From Candidatus Thermoflexus japonica (GTDB taxonomy: Bacteria > Chloroflexota > Anaerolineae > Thermoflexales > Thermoflexaceae), in contig BEHY01000002.1 of assembly GCA_002898735.1 (NCBI GenBank), forward strand, positions 46,419 to 110,418: a stretch of 64,000 bases of DNA. Direction: 5' to 3'. The notes beneath the pieces were generated by a model that worked only from the letters and a program-made list of their open reading frames with translations, was not told where the DNA came from and made no database searches. Position 1 is the first letter of the stretch, and every line of letters begins with the position of its first letter. The position numbers and the translations under genes are program-made. This document shows, piece after piece, positions 41,208-50,552 of the stretch.

Positions 41208-41306
41208 ACGGAAGCCTCCAACGAGAGAGAAATCCGCCTCAACATCCATGCCCACCTGGAGGATGAGCTCCCCTGTCCATCTGCGGGCATGATCCTTATC
41301 GATTTT

Positions 41307-42062
41307 TCATCCGGATGGAGAGCGGGAAGGGATCGGCGTGGAGGGCCGGCCCGAGCGGATCAGACGAACCATCAACCGCAGGTGGTCCAGGATGGTGCGC
41401 AGGATTTTCATCTTGGACTGACCGAAGCGGCGAACGCGCAGGGTGGTGGGATATTCGGCCACCCGGAATCCGTGGCGGATCGCCCGGGCCATGATTTCGG
41501 CAACGGCAACGTAGCCATCCGCTTCAATCGAGATCGTCTCCACAACCCGACGCCGGTAAGCGCGGAACAGGGCGGTATAGGTGCGGATCGGCGAGCGGAG
41601 GATAAGTCGATAAAGAAAGGAGGCCCCAAAGCTGAAGATCTGCCGCCATGGGGGCACCCCCTCGATGCCGCCGCCCGGATGATAGGGTGAAGCAGTGACC
41701 AGATCCACATCCTCTCTCAGATAATGGAGAAGGCGAGGGATCTCCGCGAAGGGATAGGTCCCGTCGCTGTCTGTTGTGATCAGGATCTCCCCGCGGGCGG
41801 CCTGGAAGCCGGTTCGCAGGGCTGCCCCCAGGCCCAGGTTGCGGGGGTGAGCCAGGATGCGGACGAAAGAGGAATCCGCGAACGCCGCCCGCAGGAGCGC
41901 CCCCGTGCCATCCGTGCTGCCATCGTCGACGAAGATGATCTCCACTCCGCCGTCTGCCATCAGCTGCTCGATAACGGGCTGGAGCGCTTCCCGCAGCGGG
42001 AGAATGCCCTCCGCTTCGTTGTAACAGGGGATGATCAGCGTATATCGGATGGCACCCGACAA
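41307..42062 (-). CDS. Glycosyltransferase family 2 (DPM1-like)
   Basis: A 251-residue GT-A enzyme. It has YTLIIPCYNEAEGILPL, EIIFVDDGSTDGTGAL and LITTDSDGTYPFAEIP (the DXD-type acidic motif as DSD), and EADGYVAVAEIMARAIRHG. This order matches polyprenyl-phosphate mannosyl/glucosyl transferases of the DPM1/GtrB group, without the C-terminal membrane helices of longer members. It may make the lipid-linked sugar donor for GT-C enzymes, and two GT-C-like proteins are encoded at 12.9-20.5 kb (inference). Confidence 0.88.
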   Translation of the reverse strand: MSGAIRYTLIIPCYNEAEGILPLREALQPVIEQLMADGGVEIIFVDDGSTDGTGALLRAAFADSSFVRILAHPRNLGLGAALRTGFQAARGEILITTDSDGTYPFAEIPRLLHYLREDVDLVTASPYHPGGGIEGVPPWRQIFSFGASFLYRLILRSPIRTYTALFRAYRRRVVETISIEADGYVAVAEIMARAIRHGFRVAEYPTTLRVRRFGQSKMKILRTILDHLRLMVRLIRSGRPSTPIPSRSPSG

Positions 42063-42080
42063 GGGCGTATCCCTCCGTGT

Positions 42081-42269
42081 TCAGATGTTGTGGGAAAGAT
42101 CGGGCGGCCGAGAAGCCCACATGGTTTCCCGACGGATGGACTCCCATCGCTCCAGCTCGGCCAGTAAGGATCGCAGGCGGAGCCCATCTTCATCCTCGCC
42201 CTCTTTTACGAGACGGGCGATTTCCGCGCGGAGCGTTCGCAGTCTGTCCTCAATCCATTGACGATCCAT
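42081..42269 (-). CDS. Small charged helical protein
   Basis: A 62-residue protein starting at the ATG at 42269 (GGAGGTCTCGA upstream). It reads MDRQWIEDRLRTLRAEIARL, then KEGEDEDGLRLRSLLAELER, typical of a short helical hairpin. The longer frame to 42356 has no SD and unlikely composition. Family unknown. It lies between the GT2 and ATP-grasp genes in the same orientation. Confidence 0.6.
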   Translation of the reverse strand: MDRQWIEDRLRTLRAEIARLVKEGEDEDGLRLRSLLAELERWESIRRETMWASRPPDLSHNI

Positions 42270-42337
42270 TCGAGACCTCCACTTTGAGCGTAGCGGCCGG
42301 GAATACCGCAATGTTTCCCCCGCATTTCCAGGATTTG

Positions 42338-43474
42338 CTAAACCGGAGCCCGCCACATGGCTTCGATCTCGCGGAGTCGTTTCATGCCATCGAACCGGCC
42401 CAGACCGGGCTCGCGCTGAACGCGCAGGGCGCCGTGGGGCACCAGGACGGCCGGGCAGTCGATGTGGCGGATCCAGTAAAGGCCGGCGGGAAGGGCGTTG
42501 TAGGGCGGGAGGTCGGGGAGGGGTTCGTCGAAGGCCAGTCGGATCATGTAATACGGCATGTTGCAGCCCGCCCGTGTGTAGAAATACGTGGTGGTGAAGA
42601 AGCGTCCCGCGTTGATCTCTGTCGGGAAGAGATTCCCGTGCTCATCTTCCATCAGGTCCACGCTGAACACCCCTGTGGCCTGCGGATCCACCGCTCGCAC
42701 GCATTGGGTGGCCACCTCGTTCACCCGCTCATCATGCACGGTCACCGTCACCGCGCTGGTTCCGGTGCGGCCGGAGGGTGCCAGGTGCGGATAGATGTAT
42801 TCGATGCGCTGACGGCCCTGGGAAACGATGAGCTTTCCATCCCTCCAGAGGGATTGCCAGGCGAACTCCCGGCCTGAGAAATAAGGCTGGGCGATAAACG
42901 CCCAGTTCACCCCTCGGGATCGCCAGTAAGCGACCCAGTGGATCCCGGTCTCAATCCGCTCCACCAGGGTGGCGCCGCGAGCCCCCGCGCCTTCCCGTGC
43001 CCGGAGCCAGAGGGGGAGCCCGATGATCTCCACCGCCCGCTCCAGATCCTCGGGGGTCTCGATGGGGACGGTGGGGAACGTGTGGATCCCTGCCTCCCGC
43101 CAGCGCTCCGCTGAAGCCTGCTTGTCCTGCAGCAGCCGGATCGTTTCCTTGCGGGGAAGGAACACGCGGGCCGCAAATCGTTCCCGGTTTTCCGACAGGA
43201 CCCTGACCTCCACATCCGGCTGGGCGTGGATGAAATCGATTCTCTCCCGTTCCACGATCTCGGCGATGGCATCCAGATACTCCGGATGATCGACCGGCGG
43301 CACCAGATAGACACGGTCCGCCGGCACCCACTCCAGGTGAAAGGGGTTCATATCGGTCCCGACGATGTAAAACGGCTCCGGAGCCTCACGCCAGGAGCGG
43401 ATCACGTTAATGCCCGGTGGGCCACCTGCGCCCAGGAGCAGAATGCGTTTCACGGTGGACGACTTCCTGTTCAT
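42338..43474 (-). CDS. ATP-grasp ligase (CarB-like)
   Basis: A 378-residue protein. The N-terminal preATP-grasp Rossmann part is KRILLLGAGGPPGINVIRSW, and the ATP-grasp core has AREGAGARGATLVERIETG, IAQPYFSGREFAWQSLW and FSVDLMEDEHGNLFPTEINAGRF with the Mg2+-binding Asp/Glu/Asn. Such stand-alone ATP-grasp proteins in surface-sugar clusters join a carboxylate to an amine. It overlaps the TPP-enzyme stop by 4 bases and so is probably translated with it. I take the ATG at 43474 (AAGGA upstream); 43483 is possible. Confidence 0.85.
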   Translation of the reverse strand: MNRKSSTVKRILLLGAGGPPGINVIRSWREAPEPFYIVGTDMNPFHLEWVPADRVYLVPPVDHPEYLDAIAEIVERERIDFIHAQPDVEVRVLSENRERFAARVFLPRKETIRLLQDKQASAERWREAGIHTFPTVPIETPEDLERAVEIIGLPLWLRAREGAGARGATLVERIETGIHWVAYWRSRGVNWAFIAQPYFSGREFAWQSLWRDGKLIVSQGRQRIEYIYPHLAPSGRTGTSAVTVTVHDERVNEVATQCVRAVDPQATGVFSVDLMEDEHGNLFPTEINAGRFFTTTYFYTRAGCNMPYYMIRLAFDEPLPDLPPYNALPAGLYWIRHIDCPAVLVPHGALRVQREPGLGRFDGMKRLREIEAMWRAPV

Positions 43475-45084
43475 TGGAGCCATCCTTCGTAGGAAGTGGG
43501 AACGTCGATGACCCAGGTCTGATGGGAGGCGATCGCTTCGACCAGCACATCGGCCAGCATATCCGCGGTTTCAACGGTGATCCCGCGCGCCCCGAAGGCG
43601 GCAGCGAGGGTGGGGAGATCCGGGTTCCCGAGGGTGGTGCCCACTGCTTCCCCAAAGCGGGAGACCTGCATCCGTCGGATCAGCCCAAGGGCGTTGTCGC
43701 GCAGCACCAGAACGACCACCGGGAGGCCATGGCGGACGCTGGTCTCCAGCTCCTGGACGTTCATCAGAAAGCCGCCATCGCCGCTCACGGCCACCACCGG
43801 ATCTTCCGGTCGGGCCACTCGGGCCCCCAGGGCCGCCGGAAGGGCGAACCCCATCGCGGAGAGCCCGTTGGAGAACAGGATCTGTTGACGACCACGGATC
43901 GAGTAGGTGAGACCCATGGCGTATTTGTTCAGCCCCACGTCGACCGTGAGCACCGTGTGGTCCGGGAGGACCTGGGCCATCGTCCGGGTGATGGCGGCCG
44001 GGGAGAGCGGGGCGGATTCCATGTGGGGTTGCTGGAGGGGACGTTGCATGGCCTCCCGAACCGTTGAAACCTCCAGCCAGGGCCGGCAACCGGAGGGGGC
44101 CATCGCCGTCAGGGCCTCCAGGATCGCGGCCACATCCCCCGCGAGGGTGAGATCCGCGTTCAGGAGATGGCTTTCGGACTCAAAGACGCTGTCCACACAT
44201 ACCACTCGCTTGTGATTTCCCACCATCCACAGGCTGGGCTTCACACCTTCCACTTCATCGTAGCCAATGGTGAGGATCAGATCGCAGGCCGTGAACAGGC
44301 CCATCAGTTCCCCCCGGGCGTGTCGGCTGATCACACCCAGGCAGAGGGGATGATCCTCTGGCAGCGCCCCCTTGCCCATGTAGGTGGTCAGGGTGGGGAC
44401 CTGATAAGCCTCTACGAAGCGGCGCAGAGAGTCCAGCGCCCGGGCGCGTATCGGAAGATTGCCAACCAGCAGGACGGGGGCCTGGGCTTCCTGCAGCCAT
44501 ATAGCAGCCTGCTGCAGCGCCCGCGGATCGGGGCGGGCATGCGGCGCCGAGGGACGTGCGGGGAGCTCCCCGCCCAAATTGAACAGGAAGCACTCCCGCT
44601 CCAGAACATTCACCGGGAGGCTGAGGTGGACAGGCCCCGGCCGCTCGGATTGGGCGACCTGGACCGCATACTGCAGCGCTGCGGGGATGAGCTCCGGATC
44701 GCGGATCACCGCGCTCCACTTGGTGATCGGCTGGAAGAAGGCAGCGAGATCCACATATTGATGAACGCCCGGCCGCATCTGGTCCGTGGGGACCTGATCC
44801 GAGAGCGCCACCACGGGCGAGCGGTCCAGCATCGCGTTGGCCAGGCCGGTGGCGAGGTTGGTCGCCCCGGGCCCCAGCGTGGAGAAGCAGAAGCCCGGCC
44901 GGCGCGCCAGCCGGCCGTAGGCATCGGCCATAAATGCCGCGGCCTGTTCGTGGCGCACCGTGATGAAACGGATGGAGCTCCCCCGCAACGCTTCGAAGAG
45001 CGCCACCTCATCTCCAGGCAGGCCGAAGATCACCGAGACCCCGTGTTGCTGCAAGCTTTCGACCAGAAGGGCCGCTCCGTTCAT
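43471..45084 (-). CDS. Thiamine-diphosphate enzyme (acetolactate-synthase-like)
   Basis: A 537-residue ThDP enzyme with three domains in the usual order: PYR (GVSVIFGLPGDEVALFEAL, catalytic Glu in VRHEQAAAFMADAYGRL), central (HPLCLGVISRHARGELMGLF), and PP with the ThDP-Mg motif GDGGFLMNVQELETSVRHG. General similarity is to acetolactate synthase, but the cluster context and absence of ilvN point to a sugar or 2-oxoacid metabolite role. The ATG at 45084 fits family starts; the frame extends far upstream without similarity. Confidence 0.87.
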   Translation of the reverse strand: MNGAALLVESLQQHGVSVIFGLPGDEVALFEALRGSSIRFITVRHEQAAAFMADAYGRLARRPGFCFSTLGPGATNLATGLANAMLDRSPVVALSDQVPTDQMRPGVHQYVDLAAFFQPITKWSAVIRDPELIPAALQYAVQVAQSERPGPVHLSLPVNVLERECFLFNLGGELPARPSAPHARPDPRALQQAAIWLQEAQAPVLLVGNLPIRARALDSLRRFVEAYQVPTLTTYMGKGALPEDHPLCLGVISRHARGELMGLFTACDLILTIGYDEVEGVKPSLWMVGNHKRVVCVDSVFESESHLLNADLTLAGDVAAILEALTAMAPSGCRPWLEVSTVREAMQRPLQQPHMESAPLSPAAITRTMAQVLPDHTVLTVDVGLNKYAMGLTYSIRGRQQILFSNGLSAMGFALPAALGARVARPEDPVVAVSGDGGFLMNVQELETSVRHGLPVVVLVLRDNALGLIRRMQVSRFGEAVGTTLGNPDLPTLAAAFGARGITVETADMLADVLVEAIASHQTWVIDVPTSYEGWLQ

Positions 45085-45167
45085 GGGAGATGCTCCCTGT
45101 CTTTTGCACGTGGGACTTGCGCCGTTGAGCCCCGACCGGGAAGAGGATGCACCCCTTTTCCCCCGCT

Positions 45168-45189
45168 CCTTCTCCCCCATGGGGGAAGG
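45168..45189. other. G/C hairpin in gap between epimerase and TPP genes
   Basis: CCCCCATGGGGG (45174-45185) is a perfect palindrome, extended by CCTT/AAGG arms with a 2-base bulge. A second palindrome AGGATGCATCCT (45200 region) overlaps the epimerase 3' end. It may be an intercistronic RNA structure or part of a dispersed repeat. Confidence 0.35.
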
Positions 45190-45197
45190 TGTGGGTT

Positions 45198-46352
45198 TCA
45201 GGATGCATCCTGGGGAAGGGGAACTCGCTCCATGGCTTCCGGCACTGGCAGGGCGCTGGCATCCGGCCTTCGATAGTGCTGTCCGAAGCGGGGCGGCGAT
45301 TGCTGCAGGATCGCGGCGATCCGCTCCGCGGCGTGGCCATCCCCGAACAGGGGTGGTCGTGGTCCGGCCGGTCGGAAGAACTGCCATCCCTCCAGGATCC
45401 GGCGAGGATCGGTGCCTACCAGGCGGTTCCACCCTACTTCCACGGTCTCCATCAGCTCGGTTTCCTCCCGTAAAGTGAGGCAGGGGATGCCCAGAAAATA
45501 AGCCTCCCGCTGAACCCCTCCCGAATCGGTGAGGATCATCCGGGCGTGGGCCTCCAGGGCCAGCATATCCAGATAGCCCACCGGTTCGATCATTCGGATA
45601 TGGGGGGCGGCCTGAAGGCCGTAGCGGGCCATGGCCTGCCGGGTGCGCGGATGGACCGGGAACACAATGGGTTCCGGGATGGCCCGGAAACCGGCGAGGA
45701 TGCCGGCCAGCCGGTGTGGATCATCGGTGTTGCCGGCCCGATGGACCGTGGCCAGTAGATACTTCTCCCGCTCGACCCCGAGGCGCTCCAGGAGGGCGGG
45801 GGCACGCTCCAGGGCGCGGGGGAGGTAAAGGCGCACTGCGTCCAGCATCACATCCCCGACGAAAAACACCCCTTCGGTGATCCCTTCGCGGGCCAGGTGT
45901 TGCACGGCGCGCCGGGTGATGCAGAAATGCAGATCCGCGAGCCGATCGGCCACCAGCCGGTTGATCTCCTCCGGCATGAACTTGTTGAAGCTGCGTTCGC
46001 CGGCCTCGATATGAACCAGCGGGATGTGCAGCTTGACCGCCGCCAGGGCCCCGGCCAACGTGGAGTTGGTGTCCCCTCGCACGATCACCATATCCGGCCG
46101 CTCCTTCAGCAGGACCTCCTCCAGCCGGGCCATCATCTCCCCGGTCTGCCGCCCGTGGGGCCCCGAGCCCACCCCCAGGTGGTAGTCCGGAGCGGGCAGA
46201 TCCAGGTCTTCGAAAAAAACACGGGACATCGCATCGTCATAGTGCTGGCCTGTATGGACCAGCACCTCGCGATGCTCGCGCCGGAGGGCGAAGTTGACCG
46301 GCGCAGCCTGGATGAATTCGGGACGAGCGCCGACGACGGACACGATCTTCAC
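45198..46352 (-). CDS. UDP-N-acetylglucosamine 2-epimerase (WecB/WbpI-like)
   Basis: A 384-residue enzyme of the non-hydrolysing epimerase family. It has VGARPEFIQAAPVNFALRRE, VHTGQHYDDAMSRVFFEDL, VRGDTNSTLAGALAAV, HIEAGERSFNKFMPEEINR and LTDSGGVQREAYFLG. It makes the ManNAc-type sugar nucleotide. The start is a GTG at 46352 in a 4-base overlap with the upstream oxidoreductase; the longer frame to 46502 lies inside that gene. Together with the next two genes upstream it matches a WbpI/WbpB/WbpE-like set for 2,3-diacetamido sugars. Confidence 0.92.
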   Translation of the reverse strand: MKIVSVVGARPEFIQAAPVNFALRREHREVLVHTGQHYDDAMSRVFFEDLDLPAPDYHLGVGSGPHGRQTGEMMARLEEVLLKERPDMVIVRGDTNSTLAGALAAVKLHIPLVHIEAGERSFNKFMPEEINRLVADRLADLHFCITRRAVQHLAREGITEGVFFVGDVMLDAVRLYLPRALERAPALLERLGVEREKYLLATVHRAGNTDDPHRLAGILAGFRAIPEPIVFPVHPRTRQAMARYGLQAAPHIRMIEPVGYLDMLALEAHARMILTDSGGVQREAYFLGIPCLTLREETELMETVEVGWNRLVGTDPRRILEGWQFFRPAGPRPPLFGDGHAAERIAAILQQSPPRFGQHYRRPDASALPVPEAMERVPLPQDAS

Positions 46353-47365
46353 GGGTTCGCTCCGGCAGAGGCGGGGATCCGGTCCAGACGGATAACGGGG
46401 GCCGGGCCGTTGTAGAGCAGCACACGGATGCGCTCCGCCAGCTGGATCGCCCGAAGGCCGTCCATGGCAGAAACGGTGGGAGCATGGCCGCTTCGGACGC
46501 AATCCACAAAATGCTGGAGCTCCAGCGCGAGGGGCTCGGCCATCGGGATCCCGATCCGCTCCATCCAGCCTTCCTGGCGATATTTCACCGGCTGGCCGTC
46601 GTTGGTGAAGCTGGGGATTGTGTAGCGGTAAACGGTGATCCCCTTGTTCAGGAGGTCCGCCTCGATGTAGGCTTCGGCGGCGGTGATCTCGATGGCGCGG
46701 ATCTTCTGCTCGGTGACACGGGAGGCGAACAGGGTGGCAACCTCTCCTCCCGGGAACTCCATCGTCAGCACCGCGTAATCCACCGCATCGGAGAAGACAG
46801 GGCGCCCGACCGGGTAGATTCGAGCTGGCGTTGCGCCGACCAGGTCGATCGCCAGGTCCAGATCGTGGATCATGAGATCCAGGATCACATCGGCGTCCTG
46901 GTTGCTGACCGCGTAGGGGCTCAGGCGGCGGAAGATCAGGCTGATGGGACGCATGGTTTCGAGGATGGCCTTGAGCTCGATGTAGACCGGGTTGAATCGC
47001 TCGATATGGCCCACCTGCACCGGGACGCCCCGACGGCGCGCGGCCTCGCAGATCGCCATCGCCTCCACGACGGAGGTCGCCATCGGCTTCTCGATCAGAA
47101 CCGCCACATCCCGCTCGATGAGCTCCAGGGCGATCTCCGCATGGGTGGGGGTGGGGGTGGCGATGACGGCCGCCTCCACATGGGCGGCCAGATCCTGCAG
47201 GGTGGGGAAGGCGGTGGTCTCATAGCGGGCGGCGACCTCCAGCGCCCGTTCCAGACATCGGTCATAGATGCCCACCAGCTCGGCGCCTCGCAGGGACTGG
47301 AGCACCCGGCAATGGCGTTCCCCCATGGAACCGACGCCCACGACACCGACTCGCACGGCTTTCAT
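46349..47365 (-). CDS. Gfo/Idh/MocA oxidoreductase (WbpB-like)
   Basis: A 338-residue NAD(P)-dependent sugar oxidoreductase. N-terminal Rossmann motif VGVVGVGSMGERHCRVL, IEKPMATSVVEAMAIC with the conserved EKP, and the C-terminal domain with DLMIHDLDLAIDLVG. In WbpB-like enzymes it oxidises the C3 position of a UDP-sugar before transamination. It overlaps the epimerase by 4 bases and follows the aminotransferase by 1 base, forming a tight three-gene unit. Confidence 0.9.
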   Translation of the reverse strand: MKAVRVGVVGVGSMGERHCRVLQSLRGAELVGIYDRCLERALEVAARYETTAFPTLQDLAAHVEAAVIATPTPTHAEIALELIERDVAVLIEKPMATSVVEAMAICEAARRRGVPVQVGHIERFNPVYIELKAILETMRPISLIFRRLSPYAVSNQDADVILDLMIHDLDLAIDLVGATPARIYPVGRPVFSDAVDYAVLTMEFPGGEVATLFASRVTEQKIRAIEITAAEAYIEADLLNKGITVYRYTIPSFTNDGQPVKYRQEGWMERIGIPMAEPLALELQHFVDCVRSGHAPTVSAMDGLRAIQLAERIRVLLYNGPAPVIRLDRIPASAGANP

Positions 47366-47366
47366 C

Positions 47367-48512
47367 TCATCCCCCTGACAGGTCCTCGATGGCGGCGTTC
47401 ACGGCCTCGACCACGTAACGGACCTCCTCATCCTGAAGGGCAGGGTGAATGGGAAGGGAGAGGACCTCACGTGCGGCCGCTTCCGCCACCGGAAGGGAAT
47501 CGTTGTAACCCAGGCGCTGGTAAAGCGGCTGACGATAAACCGGGACCGGGTAATGGATCCCTGTCTCGACCCCGGCCTCCCGCAGGCGCTCCCGGACCGC
47601 ATCTCGCAGCCCCTGAGGGAGACGGACCGTGTAGAGGTGATAGACCGGCGTGCTGTTCGGGGTGGTCTCTACAGGATTCACCCCGCGCAGATGCTGATCG
47701 TAGAACGCCGCGATGGCGCGGCGACGGGCGTTCCAGGCCTCGATATGCAGGAGCTGGCCGATCCCCAGGACGGCCTGGAGCTCCGTCATCCGGAAGTTCA
47801 GACCCAGGATCTCGTGCACATACTTGGCCGACTGGCCGTGGTCCCGCAGCATGCGGAGGCGACGGGCCAGCTGGGGGTCATGGGTGGTGATCATCCCCCC
47901 TTCTCCGGTGGTGATGTTTTTGGTGGCATAGAAAGAGAAGCATCCGATGCCGAAGGAGCCCACGGGCCGCCCCCGATACAGCGCGCCGGGCGCATGGGCT
48001 GCGTCTTCGATCAGAGCGAGGCCGTGGCGCGCCGCCAGCTCAGTGAAGACGTCCATATCGCACGGGTTTCCGTAAAGATGCACCAGGACGATCGCCCGGG
48101 TCCGGGATGTGATCCGCCGCTCCACCTCCCCGGGGTCCAGGTTCAGCGTCGAGGGCTGGATATCGGCGAAGACGGGCCGGGCGCCCAGGAACAGGATCAC
48201 GTTGGAGGTGGCGGCGAAGGTGAAGGGCGTGGTGATCACTTCATCTCCCGGCCCAATTTCCAGGGCCATCAAGGCCAGGAGCAGAGCCGCGGTTCCGTTG
48301 GACACGGCGATGGCGAAAGGGACCTCCGCCCACTCGGCGAAGCGCTCCTCGAATTCCAGCACCCGCAATCCCTGAGCCAGCCGCCCGGAGTCCAGCACCT
48401 CCAGGAGGGCCTGTCGGGTCGCTTCGTCGAACAACGGGCGAGCCATCGGGATTTTCACGGTTGCGCTCGGTGCTGCAGGGATGATTCGATCCGCGAGTCT
48501 GGCAGATAACAC
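47367..48512 (-). CDS. DegT/DnrJ/EryC1 aminotransferase (WbpE-like)
   Basis: A PLP-dependent sugar aminotransferase. It has ALLLALMALEIGPGDEVITTPFTF (in parts: LALMALEIGPGDEVI, TTPFTFAAT), DAAHAPGALYRGRPVG, and the PLP Lys in FYATKNITTGEGGMI. The frame used starts at a GTG (48512) with CAGGAG ten bases upstream, giving 381 residues; family alignment would also allow a GTG at 48458 (363 residues, VKIPMARPLFDE). It is the first gene of the WbpE-B-I-like unit on the minus strand. Confidence 0.9.
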   Translation of the reverse strand: MLSARLADRIIPAAPSATVKIPMARPLFDEATRQALLEVLDSGRLAQGLRVLEFEERFAEWAEVPFAIAVSNGTAALLLALMALEIGPGDEVITTPFTFAATSNVILFLGARPVFADIQPSTLNLDPGEVERRITSRTRAIVLVHLYGNPCDMDVFTELAARHGLALIEDAAHAPGALYRGRPVGSFGIGCFSFYATKNITTGEGGMITTHDPQLARRLRMLRDHGQSAKYVHEILGLNFRMTELQAVLGIGQLLHIEAWNARRRAIAAFYDQHLRGVNPVETTPNSTPVYHLYTVRLPQGLRDAVRERLREAGVETGIHYPVPVYRQPLYQRLGYNDSLPVAEAAAREVLSLPIHPALQDEEVRYVVEAVNAAIEDLSGG

Positions 48513-48886
48513 GGCCGTTTCGCTCCTGGGCTTCGCGTGCCCTGGCCTTCACTGTAATCGGGGGGGGTTGGGAGGCTGTAAGCAGGGGGTTAGAAGGCGG
48601 TAATCCGCGGGTTTCATCGGGGAGGAGGGGAACGGTTAGCCGCTTCGGGGAGCCGGAGGAGCGGAGAAAATCCATGCGGGTTCTCCGGTTTTCTAACGGG
48701 TCCTTCTCACAGGTCTAACCCGGGAGAGGATCATCTGGGAAGAGGGGCTCGGCGAGTTTCCTCCTGAGGGCTCTGGGGGCCGGGCGGGCCCCCTCATCAG
48801 GTGTTACCCGGGCTCTGGACACCCGGAAGAGCGGTGCCGCCTCGGGGGACCTGTCCCTCAGGAGGGGGGAAGAAAGGGAGAAGACG
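48513..48886. promoter_or_regulatory. Divergent intergenic region
   Basis: About 374 bases between the aminotransferase (minus) and the GT4 gene (plus). It must hold promoters for both directions. I see GC-rich inverted segments (for example CCCGGGCTCTGGACACCCGG near 48808) and a poly-purine leader before the GT4 ATG, but no hexamer pair good enough to call. Confidence 0.4.
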
Positions 48887-50065
48887 ATGAACATCCTGAT
48901 GGTGCTGCCTTATCCGCCCTCCCGCATCCGGATCCGGCCCTTCGGGTTCCTGCAGGCGCTGGCCCGAAGGGGCCATCGGATCTGCGTGCTGGCGGTGCAA
49001 CCCCCTGAAGATCGCGATGCGGATCTGGAGCCGCTGCGCCGCCTGGGGGTGGAGATCCACGTTTTCCCTCTTTCTCGGGGAAGAACCCTCTGGAACGCCG
49101 GGCGCGCCTGGCTGCGCGGCGATCCCCTCCAGGCCGGCTACGCCGATCACCCGGGGCTGCGGAAGACCCTGCGTCGGTGCCTCCAGGGATCGTGGGATGT
49201 GGTGCATGTCGAGCACCTTCGAGGTGCCGGGTTCGCCCGGGAGATCCCGCCTGACCGCCTGGTGTTCGATGCGGTGGACAGCATCACTCGCCTCTTCGAG
49301 CAGGCGCAGGCGCTGGCACCGGGGCGCCTGACCCGATGGCTGGCGCGGCTGGAGCTGGCCCGAACCCGACGGTTTGAAGCCCGGTGGCTTTCGATGTTCC
49401 CCCGCATTGTGCTCACTTCGGGGGAAGACGCCGCCGCCCTGCGCCGCCTGGCTCCCGATGGCCATGCCTCGCTGACGGTCATCCCGAACGGGGTGGATCT
49501 GGAGTTCTTTCGGCCCCAACCCGTTCCCCGCGCCCCGGCCACTCTGATCTTTACGGGGAAGATGAGCTACCACGCCAACGTGGCGGCCGCTCTGGATCTG
49601 ATGCGGGAAATTATGCCGGAGATCTGGGCCCGACAGCCCGAGGTGCGGCTGTGGATTGTCGGGCGAAATCCCCCACCTCTCCTGCGCCGGGCGGCGCGGG
49701 ACCCCCGGGTGGAGATCCTCGGGACTGTTCCGGATCTCCGTCCGTATCTGGCGCGGGCGACGCTGGCCGTGTGCCCGATGCGGTATGCGGTGGGGATTCA
49801 GAACAAGGTTCTGGAAGCGATGGCCATGGGGACACCGGTCGTCGCCACCCCGCCTGTGCGGGGAGGGCTCCAGGCCGTTCCGGGCCGGGATCTGATCGTG
49901 GCGGACAGCGGCAGGGCCTTCGCGGAAGCGGTATTGAGCCTGCTGGACAGCCCGATGAAACGAGCGGCCCTGGGGGCCGCGGGGCGGGCCTATGTGGAGG
50001 CCCATCACCGCTGGGAGGCCCTGGCGGAGCGGCTGGAGGATGTTTATTCCAGCATGTCGCTTTAA
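48887..50065 (+). CDS. Glycosyltransferase family 4
   Basis: A 392-residue GT-B enzyme. It starts MNILMVLPYPPSRIRIRPFG, has the hinge ILTSGEDAAALRRL-type helix and VIPNGVDLEFFRP, then IFTGKMSYHANVAAALDL and the nucleotide-binding ALAVCPMRYAVGIQNKVLEAMAMGTPVV (in parts: VCPMRYAVGIQNK, VLEAMAMGTPVVAT). This matches glycosyl-transferase group 1 of the exosortase/PEP-CTERM type. It is transcribed away from the minus-strand glycan cluster but is probably part of the same pathway. Strong SD AAAGGGAGAAGACG. Confidence 0.9.
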   Translation: MNILMVLPYPPSRIRIRPFGFLQALARRGHRICVLAVQPPEDRDADLEPLRRLGVEIHVFPLSRGRTLWNAGRAWLRGDPLQAGYADHPGLRKTLRRCLQGSWDVVHVEHLRGAGFAREIPPDRLVFDAVDSITRLFEQAQALAPGRLTRWLARLELARTRRFEARWLSMFPRIVLTSGEDAAALRRLAPDGHASLTVIPNGVDLEFFRPQPVPRAPATLIFTGKMSYHANVAAALDLMREIMPEIWARQPEVRLWIVGRNPPPLLRRAARDPRVEILGTVPDLRPYLARATLAVCPMRYAVGIQNKVLEAMAMGTPVVATPPVRGGLQAVPGRDLIVADSGRAFAEAVLSLLDSPMKRAALGAAGRAYVEAHHRWEALAERLEDVYSSMSL

Positions 50066-50083
50066 CCGCGCACCCTTTGCGGT

Positions 50084-50428
50084 TCATGGGGTCACGATGA
50101 TGACCCCGTTCATCATCTGGGCGTGGAAATCGCATTGATAACGATACTCGCCGGGCTTGGTGAACGTGAAGGAGGTCTGCTGGCCGGGCCGCAGGGGCGG
50201 GCTCTGCCAGCCCGCCCCGCTGAGGAAGTGCACGTTGTGGGTGAAGTTGTCCTCGTTGATCCACGTGACCGTGGTCCCCACCTTCACCTGGAGGGTGGGG
50301 GGATCGAAACGATACGACTTCGGCATCCGGATCACCGGGCCTGCTGCCTGCGGGACCTCAGGGGATGAGGGCATGCATCCCGCCCCGATCCATCCGACGA
50401 GGGCCAGCATGACGATCCACCGTTGCAT
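50084..50428 (-). CDS. Cupredoxin-like lipoprotein
   Basis: A 114-residue lipoprotein. The signal peptide ends in a lipobox GAGC (C18). The mature part is a plastocyanin-type fold: VKVGTTVTWINEDNFTHNVHFL (ligand His 64 or 67) and YQCDFHAQMMNGVIIV with C99, H102 and M105/M106. It would sit outside the cytoplasmic membrane and carry electrons or copper. It could feed the CuA subunit II encoded at 56.5 kb (inference). It is convergent with GT4. Start at 50428 is fixed by the signal peptide. Confidence 0.88.
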   Translation of the reverse strand: MQRWIVMLALVGWIGAGCMPSSPEVPQAAGPVIRMPKSYRFDPPTLQVKVGTTVTWINEDNFTHNVHFLSGAGWQSPPLRPGQQTSFTFTKPGEYRYQCDFHAQMMNGVIIVTP

Positions 50429-50552
50429 CACCGATCGCTCCGGAAACAGGATGGGCGCTGGGAAGCTCGATCTGGAAGATAGGGAAACCACCGCCTCACC
50501 CCGGGGCGGGTTGTGAGCCCGCCCCGGGGCTGGCCGCCTCGCCGCAGGCCCC

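Noticed and set aside
48513..48886. Riboswitch in the leader of the GT4 gene
   Set aside because: GC-rich hairpins are present but match no riboswitch core I know.
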